A stretch of DNA of 64,000 nucleotides from Microbacterium sp. AB (GTDB taxonomy: Bacteria; Actinomycetota; Actinomycetes; Actinomycetales; Microbacteriaceae). Position 1 is the stretch's first letter; the number at the start of each line of letters is the position of its first letter. The position numbers and the translations under genes are program-made. The notes under the pieces are model-generated. The model was not told where the DNA came from. It searched no databases and worked only from the letters and a program-made list of their open reading frames with translations. The stretch covers positions 1,178,001 through 1,242,000 of the forward strand of contig NZ_CP118157.1 of NCBI RefSeq assembly GCF_032878875.1, written 5' to 3'. Of this stretch, positions 50,806-62,796 are shown in pieces.

Positions 50806-53604
50806 ATGCCCGCCGCAGTCCACGCCCTCCTCGTCGCGCGCACCGCTCCCGAAGCCGCGAAGGCGCTCGAGCGCACCCTCGAGGCCGTCCGGTCCCAGAG
50901 CCGTCCCGTCGACGCGCTCACGATCGTCGTCTGCGGGCCGACGGGCCCCGTGCGCGAGCTCGTCTCGGCCTCCGGCGCGGAGGGGGTCGTGGAGGCCTCC
51001 GCCACCACGACGTTCGCGGCCGCGGTCGAGTTCGCCTACCGCAGGGTGACCCCCGGCGCCTCGGTCTGGCTGCTCGCGCACGACTCGACCCCCGACCCCG
51101 GCGCGCTCGCCGCGCTCACGGCGGCGCTCGAGCGCGGGCCCTCCATCGCGATCGCCGCTCCCAAGCTCGTCGACGAGCACGACGCGGACCGGATCGTGTC
51201 CCTCGGGCAGAGCATGACCCGCTTCGGACGGACCGTCGAGCTCGCGGACGGCGAGTTCGACCAGGGGCAGTTCGACTCCCTCGACGACGTTCTCGGCGCC
51301 GATGTGCGCGGCGTCCTCGTCCGCGGCGACATCGCGGCGGACCTCGTGCCCGACCGCGCGCTCCTCGGCGTCGACGAGGGACTCGACATGGGCGTGAGGG
51401 CTCACCTCGCCGGGCGCCGCGTCGCGCTCGTGCCGCGCGCGCGCCTCGCCGTGCCCCCGCCCCCGCGGCGCCGCACCCTGGGCGCCGCCTACCTGCGGCG
51501 CACGGCGCAGCTGCACCGCCGTCTCGCCTACGCGCCCGCCTGGGCGGTGGCGCTGCACTGGCTCTCGTATCTGCCGCTCGCGCTGTGGAAGACCGCCGTG
51601 CAGCTCATCGCGAAGAACCCCGCGTTCGTCCCCGCCGAGTGGGCGGCCGCCGCGGTCGCGATGACCCGCGTGGGCGCCGTCGCGCGGTCGCGCCGCCGCA
51701 TACGCCGCGTTCGCACCGCATCGTGGGCGGACGTCGAGCCCCTGCGGGTCACCGCCGGCGACCTGCGCGAACGCCACGAGCCCCACGGCGGCCCGCTGGT
51801 GCGGCGCGAGCTGCGGTTCTTCAGCGGCGGCGGCGCCTGGGCGGTGCTCGCCGCCCTCGTCGTGAACGTGCTCGCCTTCCTCGCGCTCCTGTCATGGCCG
51901 GGCGTCGGCGGCGGAGGGCTCCTGCCGCTGCGCCGGACCGTCTCGGGCCTCTGGGCCGAGGCGGCGTACGGCCTGCGCTCCGTGGGCGTCGACGTCGTCT
52001 CGGCCGCCGACCCCTTCTCCGCCGTGACGGCGCTGCTCGGCTCGCTGTGGCCCGGCAGCCCATCGTTCGCGCTGCTCGCGCTGTGGCTCCTCGCCCTGCC
52101 CCTGGCCGTCCTCGGCGCGTGGTTCGCCGCGACGCGCGTGACGACCCGCTCGGGCCTGCGCGTGGTGATGGCCGTGCTCTGGGCCCTGGCGCCGAGCTTC
52201 CTGTCCGCGCTCGTCGACCCGCGTCCCGCGTCCGTCGTCCTGCATCTGCTGCTGCCGTGGCTGTTCTTCGCGGCCGCGGCGGCTCATCGGTCGTGGGGAG
52301 CGGCGGGAAGCGCCTCCCTGCTGCTCGCGGCCGTCCTCGCATGCGCGCCGTCCCTGGCCCCGGCGTTCGCCGTGATGTGGGCGCTCGCGCTCGTGCTCGT
52401 CATCGTGCTGCGTCCGCGCGGCATCGCCCGCGTCGTGTGGACCGTCGTGCCGACGATCGCGGCGTTCCTCCCCCTCGTGGCCGCACAGCTCGACCGCGGC
52501 ACGCCGTGGGCGCTTCTCTCCGACCCCGGCCTCGTCTGGGCGGGCCCGGTGCTCGGCGTGGCGGAGCGCTGGCGCCTCGCCCTCGGCTTCCCGACGTCCG
52601 ACCCCGGCGGATGGGGTGCCTTCCTCGCCGGGATGGGCCTGCCCGCGGAGACGTGGTGGGTGCCGTTCCTCCTCGTTCCCGTCGTGCTGCCCGCGCTGCT
52701 CGCACCGCTCACGCGCCGGTGGCGGATCGGCGTCGCCATGCTCGTCGTCGCCCTCGCCGGCCTCGCCACGGCGTATGCCGTGCTCGGCATCCAGGTCGCC
52801 TCCGCGCAGTCGAGCGCCGTGGGCGTCTGGCCGGGGAGCGCGCTGAGCCTCGCCTGGCTCGGGGTGATCGCCGCGGCGGCCGTCACCTTCGACGTCGGCC
52901 TCGCCCCGCGCGGCGTCAAGTCGCTCGGCGCCGTGCTCGCGACCGTGTGCGTCGCGCTCGTGGCCGTGCCGGCCCTCACCTCCGTGCACCGCGGCCAGGC
53001 CGCGCTGCAGAGCGCCGGCGACTCGACGCTTCCGGCCTACATCTCCGCCCAGGCGGCGAGCGACGAGCAGTCCGGCACCCTCGTGCTCTCCCCGCAGGGC
53101 GACGGCGGGATCTCCTCCCTCGTCGTCTGGGGGGCGAGCGAGACGCTCGGCGGCCAGTCGACGCTGCAGGCGACCGACCCGGAGCCGAGCGCGTCCGACG
53201 AGCGTCTCGCCGAGATCACGAGCGATCTCATCGCGGCCGCGTCGACCGACGTGCCCGCCGAGCTCTCGGCGCAGGGGATCGGGTTCGTCCTCCTCGCGGC
53301 CGGCGACGAGGACACCGACGCCCAGCGCGTGCTGCGGCTGTCCGCCGCGACCTCGATCGACCAGCGGGCGGGCCTCGTCCGCGTCGGCGAGACGCCGCGC
53401 GGCGTGCTGTGGCGCATCGACACGGAGCTGACCCCGCGCGAGGGCCTGTCGGCGGACGACGCGGCCACCGCGAGGGGCGTCGCGCTCGCGCAGCTCGTCG
53501 CGCTCGCCGTCGCCCTGCTGCTGGCCGTGCCCACGCCCGAGTCGCGCCGGGCGGCGCGGCGAAAGCCCCGCGTCGTCGGCGCCGGATACGAGGAGGCCGC
53601 ATGA
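50806..53604 (+). CDS. Large GT2-like protein with polytopic membrane domain
   Basis: The 932-residue protein has a degenerate GT2 domain at about 1-230 (HALLVARTAPEAAKALERTLEAV, ALTIVVCGPTG, VWLLAHDSTPDPGALAAL), then about ten membrane helices between 240 and 730, and a final helix near 900. The HDSTP segment stands where GT2 enzymes keep their DxD, so catalytic competence is doubtful. This architecture followed by DUF5719 downstream of whiB is conserved in Actinobacteria. The pair is thought to act in envelope assembly but has no fixed function. ATG 50806 overlaps nothing upstream; the stop overlaps DUF5719 by ATGA. Confidence 0.85.
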   Translation: MPAAVHALLVARTAPEAAKALERTLEAVRSQSRPVDALTIVVCGPTGPVRELVSASGAEGVVEASATTTFAAAVEFAYRRVTPGASVWLLAHDSTPDPGALAALTAALERGPSIAIAAPKLVDEHDADRIVSLGQSMTRFGRTVELADGEFDQGQFDSLDDVLGADVRGVLVRGDIAADLVPDRALLGVDEGLDMGVRAHLAGRRVALVPRARLAVPPPPRRRTLGAAYLRRTAQLHRRLAYAPAWAVALHWLSYLPLALWKTAVQLIAKNPAFVPAEWAAAAVAMTRVGAVARSRRRIRRVRTASWADVEPLRVTAGDLRERHEPHGGPLVRRELRFFSGGGAWAVLAALVVNVLAFLALLSWPGVGGGGLLPLRRTVSGLWAEAAYGLRSVGVDVVSAADPFSAVTALLGSLWPGSPSFALLALWLLALPLAVLGAWFAATRVTTRSGLRVVMAVLWALAPSFLSALVDPRPASVVLHLLLPWLFFAAAAAHRSWGAAGSASLLLAAVLACAPSLAPAFAVMWALALVLVIVLRPRGIARVVWTVVPTIAAFLPLVAAQLDRGTPWALLSDPGLVWAGPVLGVAERWRLALGFPTSDPGGWGAFLAGMGLPAETWWVPFLLVPVVLPALLAPLTRRWRIGVAMLVVALAGLATAYAVLGIQVASAQSSAVGVWPGSALSLAWLGVIAAAAVTFDVGLAPRGVKSLGAVLATVCVALVAVPALTSVHRGQAALQSAGDSTLPAYISAQAASDEQSGTLVLSPQGDGGISSLVVWGASETLGGQSTLQATDPEPSASDERLAEITSDLIAAASTDVPAELSAQGIGFVLLAAGDEDTDAQRVLRLSAATSIDQRAGLVRVGETPRGVLWRIDTELTPREGLSADDAATARGVALAQLVALAVALLLAVPTPESRRAARRKPRVVGAGYEEAA

Positions 53605-54977
53605 GCCGTGCGACCGTGTCCACGCGCGTCGTGCTCGGCGCGCTGCTCTCCGCGGCGGCCGTCGTCGGCGTCGTCGCGGCGGACGCCGTCCCCTGGCCCG
53701 CCATCGGCGGCTCGGCGCCGGCCGTCGACGTGACCCCGGCCGCCGCCGAGACCCTCCTCGCGTGCGACGGCCCCCTCCTGGCGCTCGGCCGGACGGCGGA
53801 GGACGCGGCCGGCCTGAGCACGGCCGCCGACATGCAGACCGTCTCGGGCAACGCGCTCGGCGAGGCGCCGGAGCAGACGGAGCTCGTCATCGCGGACGTC
53901 GACGACGCGACGGCGCCCCTCGTGCGGCAGCTGCCGGACGGCCGCGATCCGGTGTCGGCGGCCGCGGCGGCGTCGGCGACGGTCGACGCGACCGACCTGG
54001 GCGGCTTCGCGGCCTCGGAGTGCCGCAGTGCGGCCATGGAGTCGTGGATCGTCGGAGGCGACACCTCGACGGGGAGCACGGGCATCCTGCTCGTCGCGAA
54101 CCCGACCGACGTGAACGCGGTCGTCTCGATCAGCGTCTACGGCGTCGACGGGGTCACCACCCCGGCGGGAGCCGACGCGATCGCGATCCCTGCCGGGACG
54201 CAGGTGCCCATCCCGCTCGCCGGGCTCGCGGGCTCCGAGGCCGCGCCCGCCGTGCGGGTGACGGCGACCGGGGCGCCCGTGCGGGTGACGCTGCAGTCCA
54301 GCCTCGTGCGCACGCTCGACCCGGGCGGCGTGGACCTGCAGGCGCCCGTCACGCCCGGCGAGGTCCAGATCATCCCCGGGATCGGCGTGACGGAGGAGGC
54401 GAGCGGCAGCGAGAACTCCGCGAGCATCCTGCGCCTGCTGTCGACATCGGACACCTCCGCCATCGTGACCGTGACCGCCGAGGGGGAGTCGGGGCCGGCG
54501 AGGGAGCCCGAGCAGGTGACGCTCACGGCGGACCAGCCGCTCTCCCTCGATCTCGGCTCCCTGCCGGAGGGGCGGTACAGCGTCGTGGTCGAGGCGGAGG
54601 ATCCGGTCGTCGCCGCGGCCTGGCAGGCGACGGGCTTCGGCCCGGGGTCCGACTACGCCTGGTACCCCGCCGCTCCCGCGCTCGACGAGCAGACGATCTT
54701 CGCCGTGCCCGACGGGCCGGGCGGGGAGCTGGGCCTCGTGAACGACTCCGACGCCGACGCGACGGTCGTCCTCGCGCGGGACGGCGAGGAGCAGTCCGTC
54801 GTCGTCCCCGCGGACGGCTACGTCTCGGTCGGGCTGGACGGGACGGGCGTCTACACGCTCGACCCGGGCGGGGCGGCGGTGCACGCCTCCGTGGGATACC
54901 TGAGCGACACGGCGATCGCCGCCATCCCCGTCGACCGGGACGCGGCGGCGCCGCGCGCGATCACCGTCTACCCGTGA
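53601..54977 (+). CDS. DUF5719 family secreted or anchored protein
   Basis: The 458-residue protein has an N-terminal membrane anchor or signal (STRVVLGALLSAAAVVGVVAADAVPW, about 7-32) and then only beta-rich extracytoplasmic sequence. Three or four repeats resemble adhesin or Ig-like folds (LVANPTDVNAVVSISVYG near 158, LRLLSTSDTSAIVTVTAEG near 276, LGLVNDSDADATVVLARDG near 375). I assign DUF5719 from its fixed position after the GT2-membrane gene. ATG 53601 overlaps that stop (ATGA). No enzymatic motif is visible; it may be a partner subunit of the preceding membrane protein. Confidence 0.85.
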   Translation: MSRATVSTRVVLGALLSAAAVVGVVAADAVPWPAIGGSAPAVDVTPAAAETLLACDGPLLALGRTAEDAAGLSTAADMQTVSGNALGEAPEQTELVIADVDDATAPLVRQLPDGRDPVSAAAAASATVDATDLGGFAASECRSAAMESWIVGGDTSTGSTGILLVANPTDVNAVVSISVYGVDGVTTPAGADAIAIPAGTQVPIPLAGLAGSEAAPAVRVTATGAPVRVTLQSSLVRTLDPGGVDLQAPVTPGEVQIIPGIGVTEEASGSENSASILRLLSTSDTSAIVTVTAEGESGPAREPEQVTLTADQPLSLDLGSLPEGRYSVVVEAEDPVVAAAWQATGFGPGSDYAWYPAAPALDEQTIFAVPDGPGGELGLVNDSDADATVVLARDGEEQSVVVPADGYVSVGLDGTGVYTLDPGGAAVHASVGYLSDTAIAAIPVDRDAAAPRAITVYP

Positions 54978-55002
54978 GCGACGGAGGCGGGTGCGCGACC
55001 GC

Positions 55003-55461
55003 TCAGAACCAGCGGTAGCGGTCGGGCGCGAGGTCCCAGGGATCGCGGTCGAGGTAGTCCGCGGCGGCACGGAAGACGGTGCCCTCGATCACGAGCCGAC
55101 GGTGGAAGTCGTCCGCGTGCGCGATGCCGATGGAGCCGTGGATGCGGCTGAGCCGCTCGACGGGGATCCGGAAGAGCACGATGCGCTGGGCCGTGCGATC
55201 GATGTGCCAGCGGGGGATGCCGTCCTCCGAGGAGTCGGCGGGCAGCCCCGCGATCTCGAAGCTCACGTCCCGGAGCTCCGGCCATGCGCTGCGCAGGTAC
55301 TCCGCCGCGGACCCCACGGCGATGTCGAAGCGCTCGTACCGGGTGTCGACGGGAGGCAGCGGAGGGCGCACGATCGAGCTGCGCCCCGTGCGTCCGTGAC
55401 GCCCGTGACGGGCCGTCGAACGCTTCGCGGCCGGCCGGGGCACGCGGTTCCACCACTTCAT
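55003..55461 (-). CDS. Metallopeptidase-family protein (zincin-like) lacking HExxH
   Basis: The 152-residue protein has a basic N-tail, then RYERFDIAVGSAAEYLRSAWPELRDV (about 41-66), DGIPRWHIDRTAQRIVLFRIPVERL (about 79-103) and a C-terminal helix region RRLVIEGTVFRAAADYLDRDPWDLAP. By gene order (DUF5719, this, DUF3499) it corresponds to the small zincin family of actinobacteria, whose members carry HExxHHFG near the C-terminus. Here that place reads VIEGTVFRAA: a Glu remains but both His are gone, so peptidase activity is unlikely. TAAGCT lies 6 nt before ATG 55461. Confidence 0.75.
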   Translation of the reverse strand: MKWWNRVPRPAAKRSTARHGRHGRTGRSSIVRPPLPPVDTRYERFDIAVGSAAEYLRSAWPELRDVSFEIAGLPADSSEDGIPRWHIDRTAQRIVLFRIPVERLSRIHGSIGIAHADDFHRRLVIEGTVFRAAADYLDRDPWDLAPDRYRWF

Positions 55462-55467
55462 GGGACC

Positions 55468-55473
55468 AGCTTA
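55468..55473 (-). promoter_or_regulatory. Leaderless -10 for the zincin-like gene
   Basis: TAAGCT on the minus strand, then GGTCCC (6 nt), then ATG 55461. Confidence 0.45.
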
Positions 55474-55518
55474 CGGTCGTGCGCAGCGCGTCGTCCCGCC
55501 GGCGGGCGGACGGATGGC

Positions 55519-55524
55519 TAGGGT
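55519..55524 (+). promoter_or_regulatory. Leaderless -10 for the DUF3499 gene
   Basis: TAGGGT, then GGAGGCG (7 nt), then ATG 55532. The divergent zincin-like -10 is 45 bp away. Confidence 0.5.
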
Positions 55525-55531
55525 GGAGGCG

Positions 55532-55741
55532 ATGCGCGAGAGACTCTGCTCGAAGGTGGGCTGCGCCCGCGAGGCCGTGACGACGATGACCTACGACTAC
55601 GGCGACCAGATGGCCGCGGTGGGTCCGCTCGGGGCGGGCGACGACCCGCACGCGCACGACCTCTGCACGTTCCACACCGACCGGCTCTCCGTCCCGCAGG
55701 GATGGACCGTCGTCCGGCACGAGACGCTCCGCGCCTCCTGA
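55532..55741 (+). CDS. DUF3499 family small protein
   Basis: The 69-residue protein has CSKVGC (Cys6 and Cys11) near the start and DLCTFHTDRL (Cys45, His48) in the second half, a plausible zinc site typical of DUF3499. Its function is unknown; the gene stays with whiB and manA across Actinobacteria, which suggests a housekeeping role near cell-wall synthesis. ATG 55532 follows TAGGGT by 7 nt; the GGAGG in that gap is too near the ATG to act as a Shine-Dalgarno sequence. Confidence 0.88.
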   Translation: MRERLCSKVGCAREAVTTMTYDYGDQMAAVGPLGAGDDPHAHDLCTFHTDRLSVPQGWTVVRHETLRAS

Positions 55742-55765
55742 GCCTCCGGCGCGGCGCGGCGCGGC

Positions 55766-55840
55766 CCGCGAGAATCCATCTACGCGGCGAGCATGCGGCG
55801 GGCGCTGGCATTCTCGCGGCGCATGTGGATCCTCGCTGCC
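55766..55840. repeat. Intergenic inverted repeat
   Basis: CCGCGAGAAT at 55766-55775 is matched exactly by ATTCTCGCGG at 55810-55819. Beyond these arms, the reverse complement of 55806-55840 aligns imperfectly with 55768-55795 (GAATCCATCT against GGATCCACAT). It fills the gap between two convergent genes and could be a bidirectional terminator or a small mobile palindrome. Confidence 0.65.
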
Positions 55841-55855
55841 GAAGCGCTCGGGCCC

Positions 55856-56851
55856 TCAGCCGGCGACGAGGCGGGGCGTGCCGGCCTCGTACTCGGTGAG
55901 GCCGCCGGTCTCGCCGGCGCGGAAGGCCCGTCTCCCGACGAAGAGCATGTAGAAGAGGAACCCGGCCAGCGCGACGGCGCCGATGCCGATCTTCAGCCAC
56001 CACGGCCACGGCTGCCCCGTGACGAAGCCCTCGACGAGCCCGGCGACGGCGAGGACGAACACGAGTCCGATCGCGACGGTCACGAGCGAGACGCCGGCAT
56101 CGGCGAGGGCGGCCAGGCGGGTGCGCGCGCCGGGGGCGACGAGCGCCCAGAAGATGTGGAAGCCGGCCGCCCCGGCGACGAAGACGGACGTCATCTCGAG
56201 GAGGCCGTGGGGGAGGATGTACAGCACGAACACGTCGCCCCGGTCGAAGGCGAACATCACCGCCGCCGACGTCCCGAGCCCCACGGCGTTCTGCATGAGC
56301 ACGTATGCGGGGAAGACGCCCGTGACGCCGAACAGGATGCACTGCGCCGCGATCCACGCGTTGTTCGTCCACACCATCCCCGCGAACACCGCCGCGGGGT
56401 TCTCGGTGTAGTACCGGGCGAACTCCTGCTCGGCGTACTGCTCGAGCTGCGCCTCGGGGCCGAGCGAGGCGATGAGCGCCGGGTCTCCCGCCGCCCATGA
56501 GCCGACGAGCACGACGACGCCGACGAAGACGAGCGCGATGCCGAGCGTCGTCCAGCGGACGCGATAGAGCGCCGCCGGCAGCTGCAGCGCGAAGAAGCGC
56601 GGGATCGTCCGCAGCACGTTCTCCGGGGCGCCCGTCAGCCGCAGCCGCGCTCGGGCGAGCATCGTCGAGACGTGGTCGCCCTGCGGTGTGCGCCCCGCGC
56701 TCGTCTTGATGTCGGCGAGATCGGCCGAGGCCGCCTGGTACCGGGCGACGAGCTCGTCCACCTCGCCGCCGCCCAGCCGGCGCCGCCGGGACAGCTCCTC
56801 CAGCCGCGCCCACTCCCGGGCGCGTGCTGCCGAGAGCGCGTCGAGGTCCAC
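55856..56851 (-). CDS. SpoIIM-like (stage II sporulation protein M family) membrane protein
   Basis: The 331-residue protein has a charged helical N-terminus (REWARLEELSRRRRLGGGEVDELVARYQ), about six hydrophobic spans and the family blocks NPAAVFAGMVWTNNAWIA (about 170-187), LPHGLLEMTSVFVAGAAG (about 232-249). Members are found far outside spore formers, usually beside RDD and MoxR/DUF58 genes; their role is undefined. I prefer GTG 56851 because TACAGT lies 7 nt upstream; ATG 56869 would overlap the divergent RDD start codon. No sporulation genes are visible here. Confidence 0.87.
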   Translation of the reverse strand: MDLDALSAARAREWARLEELSRRRRLGGGEVDELVARYQAASADLADIKTSAGRTPQGDHVSTMLARARLRLTGAPENVLRTIPRFFALQLPAALYRVRWTTLGIALVFVGVVVLVGSWAAGDPALIASLGPEAQLEQYAEQEFARYYTENPAAVFAGMVWTNNAWIAAQCILFGVTGVFPAYVLMQNAVGLGTSAAVMFAFDRGDVFVLYILPHGLLEMTSVFVAGAAGFHIFWALVAPGARTRLAALADAGVSLVTVAIGLVFVLAVAGLVEGFVTGQPWPWWLKIGIGAVALAGFLFYMLFVGRRAFRAGETGGLTEYEAGTPRLVAG

Positions 56852-56855
56852 CTGG

Positions 56856-56867
56856 TTAACTGTACGC
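56856..56867. promoter_or_regulatory. Overlapping bidirectional -10 elements between SpoIIM-like and RDD genes
   Basis: On the plus strand TTAACT (56856-56861) is followed by 6 nt and ATG 56868. On the minus strand TACAGT (56864-56859) is followed by 7 nt and GTG 56851. The two hexamers share three base pairs, and the whole gap between start codons is 16 bp. Confidence 0.5.
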
Positions 56868-57689
56868 ATGTCGACGCCATCCGCTCCGGCGCGCGCCACG
56901 GTGCAGACGGTGCGCGACGACGAGGTGCTCACGGGAGAGGCCGTCGCGCTCGACGTCCAGCCGGTGGGAATGCTCCTGCGGGCGACCGGCGCGCTCATCG
57001 ACGTGGCGGTCTCGGTCGTCCTCTATGTGCTCTTCGCGCTCGCGATGGGACTGCTCGCGGAGGCCGGTGTCCTCGACGACGCGACGATGCAGATCGCGCT
57101 CGTCGCGATGCTCGTGCTGCTGCTCGTGATCGTGCCGACGGCCGTGGAGACGGTCACGAGAGGACGCAGCCTGGGAAAGCTCGCCGTCGGCGGCCGCGTC
57201 GTGCGCGCCGACGGGGGAGCGATCGGCTTCCGGCACGCCGTCATCCGCGCGCTCGTGGGAGTTTTCGAGATCTACATGACGGCGGGCGGCGTCGCCCTGC
57301 TCGTCGGGATCTTCACGCCGCGGGCGCAGCGGCTCGGCGACCTCGTCGCCGGGACGTACGGCGAGCGCACGCGTACGCCGAGGCTGCCCCCGGCCGACGC
57401 CGGCGTGCCGCCCGGGATGGAGCAGTGGGCCGCGATCGCGGATGTCGCGCGCCTGCCGGACGCCCTCGGCAGGCGCGTGTCGCAGTTCGCGTCCGGCGCC
57501 GAGCGGATGTTCCCCGCGGCGCGCCTGCGCGTGGCGGAGGAGCTCGCCGGAGAGGTCTCGTCGTTCGTCGCGCCCGTGCCGCAGGTCGCGCCCGAGACGC
57601 TTCTGCGTGCCGTCGTCGCCGTGCGCCGCGATCGCGAGCTGCGCGCCCTGCTGCTGCAGAACGAGCGCGTCGCGCGTCTCTCCCGGTGA
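56868..57689 (+). CDS. RDD family membrane protein
   Basis: The 273-residue protein has the RDD domain: MLLRATGALIDVAVSVVLYVLFAL (about 35-58), a second span at about 78-95, TRGRSLGKLAVGGRVVRADGG (about 97-117) and a third span near 130-150. A long cytosolic tail follows with a helical region (AIADVARLPDALGRRVSQFASGAERMF). RDD proteins are membrane proteins, some linked to ion or osmolyte transport, with no single assigned role. ATG 56868 shares bases with the alternative start of the divergent SpoIIM-like gene. Confidence 0.9.
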   Translation: MSTPSAPARATVQTVRDDEVLTGEAVALDVQPVGMLLRATGALIDVAVSVVLYVLFALAMGLLAEAGVLDDATMQIALVAMLVLLLVIVPTAVETVTRGRSLGKLAVGGRVVRADGGAIGFRHAVIRALVGVFEIYMTAGGVALLVGIFTPRAQRLGDLVAGTYGERTRTPRLPPADAGVPPGMEQWAAIADVARLPDALGRRVSQFASGAERMFPAARLRVAEELAGEVSSFVAPVPQVAPETLLRAVVAVRRDRELRALLLQNERVARLSR

Positions 57690-57729
57690 GCGGCGGACGC
57701 ACGCAGCGCGCTCGGGCGTGCCTCGGGGC

Positions 57730-61384
<3,655 letters not shown>

Positions 61385-61393
61385 TCCCCTCGC

Positions 61394-61427
61394 GCGACGG
61401 CCCGCCTCCTCGGAGGCGGGCCGTCGC
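61394..61427. terminator. Hairpin terminator after katG
   Basis: A perfect 16-bp stem (61394-61409 with 61412-61427) starts 10 nt after the katG stop. There is no T-tract. The convergent DUF58 gene ends at 61461, so it may act in both directions. Confidence 0.85.
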
Positions 61428-61460
61428 GTCGTCCGCGGCGGCGCGGTCGGAGACGGGCGG

Positions 61461-62771
61461 TCAGAGCCTTCCCGCGCGCTTCAGCGCCAGATAGCGGTCG
61501 GCGATGCGCGGGGGCAGGTCCTCCGGGGCGCCGGCGATCGCGTCGGCGCCGGCGCGCTCGATCGCGCGGGTCACGCGCGTCGATGCGGACAGGGCCGCCT
61601 CCGCCGCGGCGGCACGGTAGAGGTCGTCGGCCGAGCCGCGGAGCCGGGCCGTGTCGGCGAGAGCCGAGTCGGTCGCCGTGCCGACCAGGACGGTCGTCCC
61701 GGGGCGCACGGCGGCGGGCAGGACGCCGAGGAAGCCGCGTGACGCGTCGACGGACTCCTGGGCGGTGAGCAGCACGAGCAGCGAGGGGTGCGCGGCGAGG
61801 CGGCGGGCCTGGCCCAGCGCGGCGTCCCAGTCGGTGTCGATGAGCTGGGCGTCCACGGGCGCGAGCGCGTCGACCATGGCGGGCAGGAGCGCGGAGCCCT
61901 CGACGCCCGTGACGCGCGCGCGGACCACGCGGTCGAACGCGACGAGGTGGACGTGGTCCCCGGCTCGCTGTGCGAGGGCCCCGAGCAGCAGCGCGGCCTC
62001 GAATGCCGCCTCGAGCCGTGTCCCGTCGCCCACGCGCGCGGCCGCCGTGCGCCCCGTGTCGACGACGATGACGACGTGACGGTCGCGCTCGGGGCGCCAG
62101 GTGCGCAGCATCGTGGTGCCGGAGCGCGCCGTGGCGCGCCAGTCGATCGAGCGCACGTCGTCGCCGCGCACGTACTCGCGCAGCGAGTCGAACTCCGTCC
62201 CCTGACCGCGCACCTGGACGCTCGTGTTCCCGTCGAGCTCGCGCAGCCGCGCGACGCGGCTGGCGAGGTGCCGCCGGCTGTGGAAAGGCGGCAGCACCCT
62301 GATCGCCGCCGGGGCGCCGATCACCGCCTGGCGTCCCGCCATGCCGAGAGGGCCCGCCGAGCGGACGGCGGCGAACTCGGTGCGCAGCTCCCCCCGGCGC
62401 CGCGGCACGAGCCCGATCCGGTACGCACGCGACTCGCCGGGCGGCACGTCGATCGCGATGCGCTCCGCCGGCGCCCCCGCCGTCGGCTGCCATCCGTCTC
62501 GGGCGAGCCCGCGGAGGCGCCGGCCTCCCGTGTTGATCAGCCGGAGGCGCACGGCCACCGGCTCGCCCAGCCGCGCTCGCCGCGGCAGCTCGCGCGTCAC
62601 GCGCAGGAGGCGGGGGTCGGGCGCCGCGGCCACGTCCGTCGCGACCGCGGCGGCGCACACGACGACCCACGAGAGGGCGAGGAGCCAGGCGTTCGCGCCG
62701 GCCGCGTTCAGCAGCACGACGGGGACGGCTCCGAGCCCCGTGAGGAGGGCGAGGCGGCCGGTCAGGTACAT
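61461..62771 (-). CDS. DUF58 domain protein
   Basis: The 436-residue protein has two membrane helices at the N-terminus (about 3-45), an Ig-like region (RLRLINTGGRRLRGL) and the DUF58 core FDSLREYVRGDDVRSIDWRATARSG (about 193-217), followed by VVIVVDTGRTAAAR, a von Willebrand A-like segment with a partly preserved metal site. DUF58 proteins work with MoxR AAA+ ATPases, whose gene lies 25 bp upstream. They are thought to assist maturation or assembly of membrane-associated complexes. Confidence 0.9.
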   Translation of the reverse strand: MYLTGRLALLTGLGAVPVVLLNAAGANAWLLALSWVVVCAAAVATDVAAAPDPRLLRVTRELPRRARLGEPVAVRLRLINTGGRRLRGLARDGWQPTAGAPAERIAIDVPPGESRAYRIGLVPRRRGELRTEFAAVRSAGPLGMAGRQAVIGAPAAIRVLPPFHSRRHLASRVARLRELDGNTSVQVRGQGTEFDSLREYVRGDDVRSIDWRATARSGTTMLRTWRPERDRHVVIVVDTGRTAAARVGDGTRLEAAFEAALLLGALAQRAGDHVHLVAFDRVVRARVTGVEGSALLPAMVDALAPVDAQLIDTDWDAALGQARRLAAHPSLLVLLTAQESVDASRGFLGVLPAAVRPGTTVLVGTATDSALADTARLRGSADDLYRAAAAEAALSASTRVTRAIERAGADAIAGAPEDLPPRIADRYLALKRAGRL

Positions 62772-62796
62772 CGGGTCTCCGTGAGGGGGAGCGGGG

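Noticed and set aside
50806..53604. Assignment as an active glycosyltransferase
   Set aside because: The GT2-like domain has HDSTP where a DxD is expected, so I describe it as GT2-like without claiming activity.
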